Assembly: GCA_021106775.1 (NCBI GenBank) | Contig: JAIOTL010000105.1 | Span: 1 to 8,616 of the forward strand | Length of the DNA stretch: 8,616 nucleotides | From: Planctomycetota bacterium | Lineage (GTDB): Bacteria; Planctomycetota; UBA8742; SKZP01; JAIOTL01 | Reading direction: 5' to 3' | In this document: in pieces, positions 1-5,946 of the stretch | How positions within the stretch are numbered: position 1 is the stretch's first letter | How the letters are laid out: every line of letters begins with the position of its first letter | Position numbers and translations under genes: made by a program | Notes under the pieces: generated by a model | Databases searched by the model: none | Told to the model about the DNA's origin: nothing | The model's input: only the letters and a program-made list of their open reading frames with translations

Positions 1-676
1 AGAACTGATAACTATTAAAACAAAACTTATCGTACTAACAAACCCACATAACCCGACAGGAATTGCACTTGACAGTGAGGAATTGACTAAGCTCAAACAG
101 ATTGCCGACGCCCACGATTTGTACGTTATGTTCGATGAGGCTTTCATTGAGAGATTCGGGATAAGTTTAGCATATCCACGCTAAATCGCAGTGAATGCTT
201 TATAATCACAGGAAGTGTGACAAAAGTATTCGGATTAGGTGGAATTTGCATAGGATGGGCTATTGCTCAATCGCATTTAGCTGAAAAAATGAAATATTTC
301 CAGGATTTAATGAGTCTCGTTAATGCTGAACCGTCTATGGACATAGCATTGCGATTATTTAAGAAAATCGATGAATTTGTGAACAAAAGTACTCAGTTAT
401 TAACTGAAAACTCTGAAATAATCGAAAACTGGTTGGCAAAACACGATAATATTCAGTGAAAGTTCAATCCTGAAGTGGCGTTCTGCTTTCCACGAATTTC
501 GAATGTCAATATATCGAAATTGCTTGATATATTGCTAAAAAAATATGGTTCTTATGTTGTACCAGGACAATTTTTTTGATAATTATGTAGAGCATTTCAG
601 ACTCGGGTTCGGCATTGATAAAAATTTACTTCTTAAGGGTTTGGAAAATATTGATTTGGTTTTAACCACAATTTAA
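1..676 (+). pseudogene. Degraded class I/II PLP-dependent aminotransferase, 3' part
   Basis: The 5' end lies outside the window. Frame 2 from base 2 reads into the family motif NPHNPTG, then FDEAFIERF, whose Asp would contact the PLP pyridine nitrogen, and stops with TAA at 182-184. The homology continues one frame over from about base 160 (GDKFSISTLN), giving TGSVTKVFGLGG with the Schiff-base Lys and the IGWA stretch. An in-frame TGA at 457-459 falls where relatives carry Trp, just before the FNPEVAFCFPRI segment, and so looks like a TGG to TGA change. A run of seven T at 571-577 shifts the frame again; the C-terminus (VPGQFF, DNYVEHFRLGFGIDKN) resumes in frame 2 and ends with TAA at 674-676. 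Two frameshifts plus a nonsense codon make a functional product unlikely. By motif pattern the parent resembles aspartate/aromatic aminotransferase-like proteins or histidinol-phosphate aminotransferase/CobD relatives; the substrate is unknown. Sequencing error at the homopolymers could explain the frameshifts but not the stop. Confidence 0.85.
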
Positions 677-687
677 CAGGAATTAAT

Positions 688-1299
688 ATGGAAAATCCAA
701 GAAAGATGATTTTTAACGAGCTTGCTGATACCTGGGATGAACACAGCAACTTGACCTCAGAACGCAAAGAAACGATAAATAATGTTCTCAACCATAGCAG
801 TATTTTGCAGAATGACAGAATTTTAGATGTAGGCTGCGGTACCGGCATTTTGATTCCTTTTTTGCTTTACCGCCTAGGACCTCTAGGCGAAGTGATTGCA
901 ATTGACCTTGCTGAAAACATGATAAACATCGCTCGTGAAAAATTTACTGATAATAGAGTTAGTTTTGTTGCTGGTGATATTCTCACAAAGGCATTTCCGC
1001 ATAATAGTTTTGATAAAATCTTTGTTTTCTCAACATTTCCGCATTTTGATGACAAAGAAGGGTATTTGAAAGTGTTTTATACAATTCTCAAAAGGTTCGG
1101 CATACTGACAATATTTCATGTTGCAAGTTCTATTGAAATCAACAACTATCATCAAAAACTCGAATCTGAGGTATTGAAAGAGGATTATCTGCCTTCAATC
1201 AATGAAATGGTTGAATTTACACGAGGTTCAAAATGGAAGGTCATTTCTGCGGTGGATAAAACCAATTTATATCAATTCCAGGTGATGAAAGATGAATAA
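688..1299 (+). CDS. Class I SAM-dependent methyltransferase
   Basis: This 203-residue protein has the Rossmann-like fold signatures of class I methyltransferases. Motif I is LDVGCGTG at residues 46-53 and binds the methionine part of SAM. The acidic residue that binds the SAM ribose is D73 in AIDLAENM, and GDIL at 96-99 followed by the NSFDKIFVF strand (106-114) forms motifs II-III. The N-terminus FNELADTWDEHS resembles the cap helix of UbiE/BioC-like small-molecule methyltransferases. The acceptor substrate cannot be read from the sequence. The length is normal and there are no lesions. ATG 688 is preceded by AGGA with six bases of spacing. It starts 11 bp after the end of the decayed aminotransferase gene, so the two were probably one operon and this gene may still depend on the promoter upstream of the pseudogene. 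The cytoplasmic location is inferred from the absence of a signal peptide. Confidence 0.9.
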   Translation: MENPRKMIFNELADTWDEHSNLTSERKETINNVLNHSSILQNDRILDVGCGTGILIPFLLYRLGPLGEVIAIDLAENMINIAREKFTDNRVSFVAGDILTKAFPHNSFDKIFVFSTFPHFDDKEGYLKVFYTILKRFGILTIFHVASSIEINNYHQKLESEVLKEDYLPSINEMVEFTRGSKWKVISAVDKTNLYQFQVMKDE

Positions 1300-1402
1300 G
1301 AGCTACAAGTAACCCAACTCGATTTCAAAGGACAAGTGAAAGAATAAATATTCAAAAGTGAATGTTGCAATTCCATAGAAAAAAAACGAATTAAAACTGC
1401 GG
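1300..1402. other. Convergent intergenic gap, no gene
   Basis: This 103-bp gap separates the methyltransferase end from the end of the minus-strand two-helix protein gene. It holds a short perfect dyad GAATA-AA-TATTC near 1342-1353 and an A-rich stretch near 1378-1386, but no GC-rich stem followed by a T run, so I do not call a terminator. Confidence 0.5.
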
Positions 1403-1693
1403 TTAATCCTTGTTTTTGCTAATCGGATTTTTTCCGGAAAAAACCATGTAGATGCCTGCTACCAGTAGAACCGCAGCAGCAATCCATATCACAGAACCCA
1501 GAACGAATGTAATTATCTTATTAATGATGAAAACAATGATAATAAGGACACAAATTGCAACGATGATTCGCGGCTTGGTCATTTTCTTAGGAATCAAAAG
1601 ACGAAACAAACCTTTAATCATTGTCCAGGCAAGACCAGCTTTCTTCTTGACTTCTTCCTTGCTGGGCAAATCGTTTTGTTCTTTGTCCGACAT
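1403..1693 (-). CDS. Small two-helix membrane protein, function unknown
   Basis: This 96-residue protein is not one I recognise. Residues 1-20 are hydrophilic and charged (MSDKEQNDLPSKEEVKKK), and 21-40 form a possibly amphipathic basic stretch (TMIKGLFRLLIPKKMTKP). Two strongly hydrophobic segments follow, at about 43-58 and 64-85, with a short charged C-terminus (KNPISKNKD). The positive residues before the first helix and at the C-terminus suggest that both ends are cytoplasmic, making an inner-membrane hairpin. ATG 1693 has AGGA seven bases upstream. It begins 21 bp after the stop of the TPR lipoprotein gene on the same strand, so the two are almost certainly co-transcribed, and a shared envelope role is a reasonable inference. 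The sequence TTTTTTCCGGAAAAAA, a perfect 16-base palindrome at 1428-1443, lies within its last codons. Confidence 0.8.
   Translation of the reverse strand: MSDKEQNDLPSKEEVKKKAGLAWTMIKGLFRLLIPKKMTKPRIIVAICVLIIIVFIINKIITFVLGSVIWIAAAVLLVAGIYMVFSGKNPISKNKD
1428..1443. repeat. 16-bp perfect palindrome inside the 3' end of the two-helix gene
   Basis: TTTTTTCCGGAAAAAA is self-complementary and encodes part of the FSGKNP segment. On the minus transcript it could form a weak hairpin about 25-40 bases before the stop codon. It may be chance arising from Lys/Phe codons in AT-rich DNA. Confidence 0.5.
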
Positions 1694-1714
1694 TGGTCGT
1701 TCCTTAAAATGTTC

Positions 1715-2377
1715 TTACTCTTTCTCGCTTGCATCTTCTGTCAATTCACGCTTGGCAAGCATAATCTCATATTCCTTCAAAATGATTTCGAACTCACGCG
1801 CAGATTTATCTTTACCGATTTTTTCATACAATCTGATTAACCTTGTGCAATCTTTAATTACACGATGAACATACTCAAGGTTGCGATTAATGTTAAATGC
1901 TCGGTCAGCATACTTAATTGCTTTATCGACATCTCCGAGTTTTTCATAAACGAAACTAATATTATTTAATGAAATTGCGATTTTATCGGCGTTGGGAAAC
2001 GGATTCGAAGCGGTCGCTAGTAATTTCTGCTCTTTTTTATCGAGATACAAAGCTTTTTGATAAAACTTCAAAGCGTCATTCAAAAAATATGCCTGTTTGT
2101 CTGCAGCACTTGTAATACTGAGATTCTCATAATAATTTCCAAGCATCGAGTATGCTGATGCAGCAATGTTGTAAGCCTGGATGTTTTCTGCCTGTTTTGC
2201 GATTGCAGTGTATTTAACTCTCTCAACATTATGGTCGGTTGAAGGTTCAATAAGTTGAAGCTTGACGAGTTTAATTCGGAGCAAGGAGATGTTGGATTCT
2301 GGAAGTGGTACATTTGATGAGCAGCCTGCGAAAAGTAAAATTGCGCAATATATATAGATTAAAGTGCAAAACCGCAT
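1715..2377 (-). CDS. TPR-containing lipoprotein
   Basis: The protein has 220 residues when started at ATG 2377, which has a clean GAGGA four bases upstream; a longer reading from TTG 2404 lacks such a site and would put nine residues before the signal peptide. The signal peptide is residues 1-18, with basic R2, a hydrophobic core IYIYCAILLF and lipobox LFAGC, so C19 is predicted to be lipidated after cleavage by signal peptidase II. The mature part is helical with tetratricopeptide-like repeats: about 64-115 (ending ALKFYQKALYLD), 133-166 (SLNNISFVYEKLGDVDKAIKYADRAFNIN) and 169-205 (RLIRLYEKIGKDKSAREFEIILKEYE). TPRs normally mediate protein-protein contacts, so an envelope scaffold or assembly role is plausible, but the partner is unknown. 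It heads a two-gene unit with the two-helix membrane protein and diverges from the Ser/Thr kinase gene across a repeat-filled spacer. Confidence 0.85.
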   Translation of the reverse strand: MRFCTLIYIYCAILLFAGCSSNVPLPESNISLLRIKLVKLQLIEPSTDHNVERVKYTAIAKQAENIQAYNIAASAYSMLGNYYENLSITSAADKQAYFLNDALKFYQKALYLDKKEQKLLATASNPFPNADKIAISLNNISFVYEKLGDVDKAIKYADRAFNINRNLEYVHRVIKDCTRLIRLYEKIGKDKSAREFEIILKEYEIMLAKRELTEDASEKE

Positions 2378-2480
2378 TAAATCCTCGTAATTTCGTGCAT
2401 GCAAGCATGCGTTTGGTTTTTGACCTTCTCAGCTACAAAGGAAATCTTTCGTATCTGTAGAGCAGGTTGCATGTTTATGA

Positions 2481-2493
2481 GTACGATTCGTAC
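2481..2493. repeat. 13-bp dyad at the repeat junction (first occurrence)
   Basis: GTACGATTCGTAC has perfect six-base arms around one central base and spans the joint between copies 1 and 2. The same 13 bases recur at 2576-2588, exactly 95 bp away. Symmetry of this size could be a protein-binding site or a recombination/replication slippage point; nothing in the sequence decides which. Confidence 0.6.
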
Positions 2494-2575
2494 ATGCAAG
2501 CATGCGTTTGGTTTTTAACCTTCTCAGCTACAAAGGAAATCTTTCGTATCAGTAGAGCAGGTTGTATGTTTATGA

Positions 2576-2588
2576 GTACGATTCGTAC
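2576..2588. repeat. 13-bp dyad at the repeat end (second occurrence)
   Basis: This is an identical copy of the junction dyad GTACGATTCGTAC, at the boundary between copy 2 and the vestigial third copy. It shows that the symmetric element, rather than a random point, sits at each unit boundary. Confidence 0.6.
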
Positions 2589-2590
2589 AT

Positions 2591-2739
2591 TGCAGTATTT
2601 TATTTTATGTTTTTTCTTAAGCAATGCAAATATTGGGAATATTCTTAGGACATCAAATCGGAAAATGATGAACCAATCGATTTCGATTTACCTTAGCAAT
2701 ATCATATAATGTTTTAATATTATAGATTCTGGAGCAGTT
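2591..2739 (+). promoter_or_regulatory. Kinase upstream region with ribosome site and possible -10
   Basis: This non-repeat half of the divergent spacer is very AT-rich and has no gene. GGAG at 2731-2734 lies five bases before the kinase ATG and is a convincing ribosome binding site. TATAAT at 2705-2710 is a possible -10 box, but no convincing -35 sequence lies 16-18 bases upstream and no TAnnTTTG element is visible, so the promoter assignment is weak. Confidence 0.35.
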
Positions 2740-4020
2740 ATGGAAGAGATGCCAACTTTAACAAACGTAACTTTTCATTCTGCATCAACGTATAAGATTC
2801 TTGATGAGCTTGGACGCGGTGGCATGGGTATGGTTTATCTGGCGGAGCGAAACAGCGAAGGTGTAATCGATCATGTCGTGCTGAAGACATTGAAAACAAT
2901 TGATATAAAACAGATTGAACAGCTGAGGAACGAAGCGAATATCGCCACAATACTCAGGCATGAAAATATTGTGAAATCGTACGGAATGGAATCTATTCCA
3001 ATATCAAAGCTTCCACCAAGGTTTCGTGATTTTCTTGATGCACTCAAACCGAAAGAAAATAATTTTTTCCACACAAAACATGTTTATCGCCCAAAATTAA
3101 CGCCTAAAAAATCATTAACTGATTCGTTATCCAAATTCGAACAGACAAACACAATTCGCAATCTCAGAGACGACGAAAAACTGTATTGCATGGCAATGAA
3201 TTATGTCGAGGGGGTTGACCTTGGGAATCTATACCGCAAACACTTGCGAATGAACATGTTGATTCCGTGTATTCTAACAGGTTTTATCGTCAGTAGAATT
3301 TGCCGAGCCCTTTCATATGCACACAAATACATTGTTCACCGTGATATTTCACCTGAAAATATTATGATTGATAGACATGGTGTCGCTAAACTGATGGATT
3401 TCGGAATTGCGGTTGTTGCTGGTGTTCAGAAAGAATTTGCAGGTAAAGTTGTTTACATGTCTCCAGAGCAGCTTTCAGGCGATAAACTTGACGGCAGAAG
3501 CGATATATATTCTCTGGGGCTTGTGGCATACCAGATGCTGACGGGTATAAATTTATTTGTACAGCCTGAGGATATGAGCTTCAATGAGCATATTGTCTGG
3601 ATTGCACGCAAGATGGCAAAGGGATTCCCACTGCCACACGAATTACGAAAGGACGTTCCGCTTGCACTTTCTGAAATCATCGGCAAAATGTTGAGAACCA
3701 AGGTGGAACATCGATATCAGGATGCTGAGGAAGTTTGTACTGACCTTGAGCAGAATTATCTTTACGCAAAAGGATTTGGACCGACAAATAATTCAATGGC
3801 TTCGTATGTCGAGATTTTCGAGAAGAATTTTAGTAATGTAAGCTTGAATCAACTTAATCAGCTTAATTTTATGAAGGACAAAACTGGAGTATTTACGATA
3901 AAAAGACGATTTTCACTCGAAGATTACTCAATACTTGGGAAAAAACTCTTTGCGGAAACTCAGCAGAAGCAATTGTCCTATCTCGTCATTAAGAAACAAG
4001 CTGATGACAAACAGAAGTAA
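2740..4020 (+). CDS. Hanks-type serine/threonine protein kinase, soluble
   Basis: The 426-residue protein transfers phosphate from ATP to Ser/Thr of protein substrates. The catalytic set is complete: glycine loop GRGGMGMVY at 25-33, ATP-anchoring K49 in VVLKTL, alpha-C glutamate probably E65, HRD loop H200-R201-D202 with N207 (HRDISPENIM), DFG at 220-222, SPE at 241-243 and the structural D255 (RSDIYSLG). Residues about 83-146 form an insertion of roughly 60 residues between beta-4 (NIVKSYG) and the hinge strand (MAMNYVEG), rich in Lys and Pro, where most bacterial kinases have a short turn. The kinase lobe ends near 342; the remaining 85 residues match no domain I know. No transmembrane segment, PASTA or TPR region is visible, so it is predicted to be cytosolic. 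The ATG is chosen by GGAG at 2731-2734. The divergent TPR lipoprotein gene shares its upstream region. The 3' end converges on the iron-sulfur gene with only 17 bp between stops. Confidence 0.93.
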   Translation: MEEMPTLTNVTFHSASTYKILDELGRGGMGMVYLAERNSEGVIDHVVLKTLKTIDIKQIEQLRNEANIATILRHENIVKSYGMESIPISKLPPRFRDFLDALKPKENNFFHTKHVYRPKLTPKKSLTDSLSKFEQTNTIRNLRDDEKLYCMAMNYVEGVDLGNLYRKHLRMNMLIPCILTGFIVSRICRALSYAHKYIVHRDISPENIMIDRHGVAKLMDFGIAVVAGVQKEFAGKVVYMSPEQLSGDKLDGRSDIYSLGLVAYQMLTGINLFVQPEDMSFNEHIVWIARKMAKGFPLPHELRKDVPLALSEIIGKMLRTKVEHRYQDAEEVCTDLEQNYLYAKGFGPTNNSMASYVEIFEKNFSNVSLNQLNQLNFMKDKTGVFTIKRRFSLEDYSILGKKLFAETQQKQLSYLVIKKQADDKQK

Positions 4021-4037
4021 ACCTAAGGAAATTTATA

Positions 4038-4745
4038 TTAACTGCCTAAAATTTCCGCATAATGGAGAACTTGGAACGGGAGTTTTCTTTGTGAAATCAA
4101 TCCTTTGAGATGCATCAGGCAGCCCAAATCACCGGCAGTGAGAGTGCTTGCACCAGATTTCTGAAGCAAATCCAACTTTCGCTCACCCATTTTCACTGAA
4201 ATCTCAGGATGTTTTATAGAAAAAACTCCACCGAAGCCGCAACACTGCTTCTCTTCATCCAGAGTCAGCAATTTCAAACCTTTGACATTTCTCAAAAGTT
4301 TTCGAGGACCTTCATCGACTTTCATCCCCCTAAGCAGGTGGCAGGAGTCATGATACGCTACAACTCCTGAAAACTCAGAACCTGGAATCTCATCAACCTG
4401 CAAAACGTCTGTTATGAACTGTGAAAACTCGTAAACCTTTTCGAGATATGAAAAATCCTTTTCATCGAGCAATTTCCGGTAATGTTCGCGAATCATGTAT
4501 GTGCATGAGCCGGACGGCACAACGAGATAATCGGATTTCATTGTTTTAAGCATATTGAGAACTTTTTTAGCACCGATTTTGGCGGTATCCCAGAAGCCAG
4601 CATTAAACGCGGGTTGACCGCAGCAAGTCTGTCCCTTTGGAATCTCGACAGTGCAACCGAGTTTTCTAAGCACAAAAATTGAATTTTCAACAATCGATGT
4701 GTTGAAATGTTCTGCAAGGCACGTTGAATATAATGCAACTTTCAT
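4038..4745 (-). CDS. LutA/LldE-type (Fe-S)-binding protein with two CCG domains
   Basis: The 235-residue protein belongs to the cysteine-rich CCG family (PF02754 type) found in lactate/glycolate oxidation complexes and heterodisulfide reductases. The first domain shows C9 (STCLAEHF), C41-C42-G43 (TCCGQPAFNAG) and C81 (GSCTYM). The second shows C135 (HDSCHLLRG), C168-C169-G170 (CCGFGGVFSIKHPEIS) and C209 (DLGCLMHL). These are the ligands expected for iron-sulfur binding. Length and order match LutA/LldE, which works with LutB and LutC to oxidise L-lactate to pyruvate, but neither partner is in the window, so the substrate is uncertain and I give no gene symbol. I chose ATG 4745; a TTG at 4766 would add seven residues unlike the family N-terminus (MKVALYSTC), although the ribosome site before ATG 4745 (GGGG) is weak. 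It lies 68 bp downstream of the sigma factor gene on the same strand and could be co-transcribed with it. Confidence 0.9.
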   Translation of the reverse strand: MKVALYSTCLAEHFNTSIVENSIFVLRKLGCTVEIPKGQTCCGQPAFNAGFWDTAKIGAKKVLNMLKTMKSDYLVVPSGSCTYMIREHYRKLLDEKDFSYLEKVYEFSQFITDVLQVDEIPGSEFSGVVAYHDSCHLLRGMKVDEGPRKLLRNVKGLKLLTLDEEKQCCGFGGVFSIKHPEISVKMGERKLDLLQKSGASTLTAGDLGCLMHLKGLISQRKLPFQVLHYAEILGS

Positions 4746-4813
4746 CCGAGACCCCGGTAAACTCAACTACAATGACTTATAATGAGCAATTTATATATCA
4801 AATATTCAAAACC

Positions 4814-5395
4814 TTAATCTTTTTTGACGGATTTACTTGAATACATCGAGAACTTTTGAATAAGTTTTTGCGTCGCTGCCAACAATCTCGACTCAACTGT
4901 TCTCACGGGAATGTCAAGAACCTCCGAAATTTCTTTATACTTCATCTTGTGGAACCTGCATAAAATAAATACTTCTCGTTGTGGTTCGGGAATTTCAGCA
5001 AGAATGCTCTCGACGAAATCGGAAAACTCCTTATCCACTAACTTGTCGAGTGGATTTTTTTCGGAATTACCGCTCATCACGAATGAATCAGCATCTTCAA
5101 CTGGTAAAGGTGAAACTTTGATTTTCTTGCGAATGCTTTCGTTTAAGAAGTAATTATGTGCAATTTGATACAAATAACTCGAGAATTTGCCTGTAGGCTT
5201 GTATTTATCGCGGTTTTTCCAGAGTCTAAGGAAAACATCCTGTACATAATCTTCGGACAATTCGCGGTTTCGACACATCCTGTACAAGTAGCTGAAAATC
5301 GGCTTTTCATAACGCCGGAAAATGTACTCGAACGCCTGAACATCATCGTTAGCAGATTTTTGCATTAATTCTTCGTCGCTCAACTCTTCGTACAT
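4814..5395 (-). CDS. ECF-type RNA polymerase sigma-70 factor
   Basis: The 193-residue protein has the two-domain layout of group 4 (ECF) sigma factors. Sigma region 2 is about 18-92, with EDYVQDVFLRLWKNRDKY (region 2.2, core RNA polymerase binding) and FSSYLYQIAHNYFLNESIRKK (2.3-2.4, -10 recognition). A linker of about 30 residues follows, then region 4 at about 128-183 with helix-turn-helix YKEISEVLDIPVRTVESRLL for -35 recognition. Sigma regions 1 and 3 are absent, as usual. I place the start at ATG 5395 because AAGGATGG sits at proper distance upstream; an ATG at 5401 would have the AAGG directly against it. No anti-sigma factor (FecR, zinc-finger or similar) is adjacent: downstream is the iron-sulfur protein gene and upstream the divergent rnpA. 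The trigger is therefore unknown. A nested dyad lies 35-65 bp upstream of the start. Confidence 0.93.
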   Translation of the reverse strand: MYEELSDEELMQKSANDDVQAFEYIFRRYEKPIFSYLYRMCRNRELSEDYVQDVFLRLWKNRDKYKPTGKFSSYLYQIAHNYFLNESIRKKIKVSPLPVEDADSFVMSGNSEKNPLDKLVDKEFSDFVESILAEIPEPQREVFILCRFHKMKYKEISEVLDIPVRTVESRLLAATQKLIQKFSMYSSKSVKKD

Positions 5396-5429
5396 TTCCA
5401 TCCTTGATGGTTTAAGTTTACAACACGGT

Positions 5430-5460
5430 CAATAGGTCAAATAACTCATGAGTCCTATTG
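5430..5460. promoter_or_regulatory. Nested dyads in the sigma/rnpA divergent region
   Basis: CAATAGG (5430-5436) and CCTATTG (5454-5460) are perfect seven-base inverted arms. Between them lies a second perfect ten-base palindrome, ACTCATGAGT (5444-5453), abutting the right arm. GGTCAA is also repeated directly at the left side (GGTCAATAGGTCAA). The element is 35 bp upstream of the sigma gene start, where a promoter or 5' leader is expected, so an operator or a leader hairpin are both possible. Confidence 0.5.
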
Positions 5461-5479
5461 CAAATGCTATGGAAAAAAG

Positions 5480-5516
5480 CAGGTTTACCTGTATAATTTT
5501 CTGAACCTTAATTTTG
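5480..5516 (+). promoter_or_regulatory. Candidate rnpA promoter with TAnnTTTG element
   Basis: TAATTTTG at 5509-5516 matches the TAnnTTTG -7 element known from Bacteroidota primary-sigma promoters. A GTTTAC sequence 21 bases upstream is a poor -33 partner. The same stretch holds a small dyad, CAGGT-TT-ACCTG (5480-5491), immediately followed by TATAAT (5492-5497). Start would then fall roughly 45 bases before the rnpA start codon. Confidence 0.35.
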
Positions 5517-5569
5517 TAAACTATATTGTATCAAATGTTACCATAATACGAAGTTCTGGGGAGTTTAGT

Positions 5570-5941
5570 TTGAGTAAAATACGAAAAAACAAATTCACGA
5601 AAAAACAACGACTCTTGAAAAAAAAAGAGTTCGACGAGGTTTTCAGTATTAAAAACTCCGAATCTGATCAAAATGTTATTATTTACATCAAATTTAACAC
5701 TCTTCAGTATAACAGACTGGGCATCGTTATCGGAAAAAAAGTTGGGAATGCCGTCAAACGCAACAGATTCAAGCGTATTGTGCGAGAGGGATTCAGGATA
5801 ATTGATTTTATGTTGGATTGCACCTTCGATATGGTTGTGCTTCCGAGAAAACCATTGAATGCTGAGCTTAAAAGCACAGACATTATGAAATCGATGCAAA
5901 TACTTGTACTGAAGTTGTGTCGAAAGGGAAAAATGTCTTAA
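5570..5941 (+). CDS. rnpA: Ribonuclease P protein component
   Basis: The 123-residue basic protein is the RNase P protein subunit, which binds the catalytic RNA and the 5' leader of precursor tRNAs to support 5'-end maturation in the cytoplasm. The signature region is RLGIVIGKKVGNAVKRNRFKRIVREGFR, residues 49-76 with the RNR core at 64-66. The N-terminus (FTKKQRLLKKKEFDEVF) and the late VVLPRKP segment also fit the family, and the length is typical. Translation starts at TTG 5570, preceded by GGGGAG with six bases of spacing; no ATG in frame would retain the conserved N-terminus. The usual gene order rpmH-rnpA-yidD-yidC is broken here: the 174 bp upstream holds no L34 reading frame, and downstream a convergent dehydrogenase gene ends only 5 bp away. 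It diverges from the ECF sigma gene. Confidence 0.95.
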   Translation: MSKIRKNKFTKKQRLLKKKEFDEVFSIKNSESDQNVIIYIKFNTLQYNRLGIVIGKKVGNAVKRNRFKRIVREGFRIIDFMLDCTFDMVVLPRKPLNAELKSTDIMKSMQILVLKLCRKGKMS

Positions 5942-5946
5942 ATTCA

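Larger units (their letters stand above)
2392..2590. repeat. 95-bp tandem direct repeat, two copies plus a 9-bp third start
   Basis: Copy 1 is 2392-2486, copy 2 is 2487-2581, and a third start (TTCGTACAT) is at 2582-2590; the period is exactly 95 bp. Within the aligned unit I count four main substitutions between copies (2397 G/A, a G/A in the TTTTTGACC/TTTTTAACC segment, T/A in GTATCTG/GTATCAG, C/T in GTTGCATG/GTTGTATG). Each unit contains, in order, GCATGC-AA-GCATGC, GGTT-TTT-AACC, CTACAAAG...CTTT...GTAG, and GTACGA-T-TCGTAC. The second dyad stays pairable in both copies (T-G wobble or T-A). The repeat fills the spacer between the divergent TPR lipoprotein and kinase genes and ends 15 bp before the lipoprotein start codon, so it probably contains that gene's promoter region. 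The length is not a multiple of three, which argues against coding. Confidence 0.93.

Noticed and set aside
457..459. TGA read as Trp (alternative genetic code) or selenocysteine
   Set aside because: The intact genes in the window use TGG for Trp and contain no internal TGA, the same pseudogene has two frameshifts, and no recoding signal is apparent. A TGG to TGA mutation is simpler.
217..459. Independent 80-residue protein starting at GTG 217
   Set aside because: The reading frame is the middle fragment of the aminotransferase (TKVFGLGG motif), open only because of the upstream frameshift.
571..579. Programmed frameshift at the T7 run
   Set aside because: A slippery run alone is weak evidence, and an upstream in-frame stop and a further frameshift already block the product.
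1452..1868. 138-codon plus-strand reading frame
   Set aside because: It is antisense to the two-helix protein and the TPR lipoprotein genes, which have ribosome sites, a lipobox and clear protein features; this frame shows none.
2467..2709. 80-codon plus-strand reading frame across the tandem repeat
   Set aside because: It is made mostly of the 95-bp repeat, whose length is not a multiple of three, so the two copies are read in different frames. It has no good ribosome site and no recognisable protein features.
4018..4040. Bidirectional terminator between kinase and iron-sulfur genes
   Set aside because: The 17-bp gap has no inverted repeat or T run that could form an intrinsic terminator.
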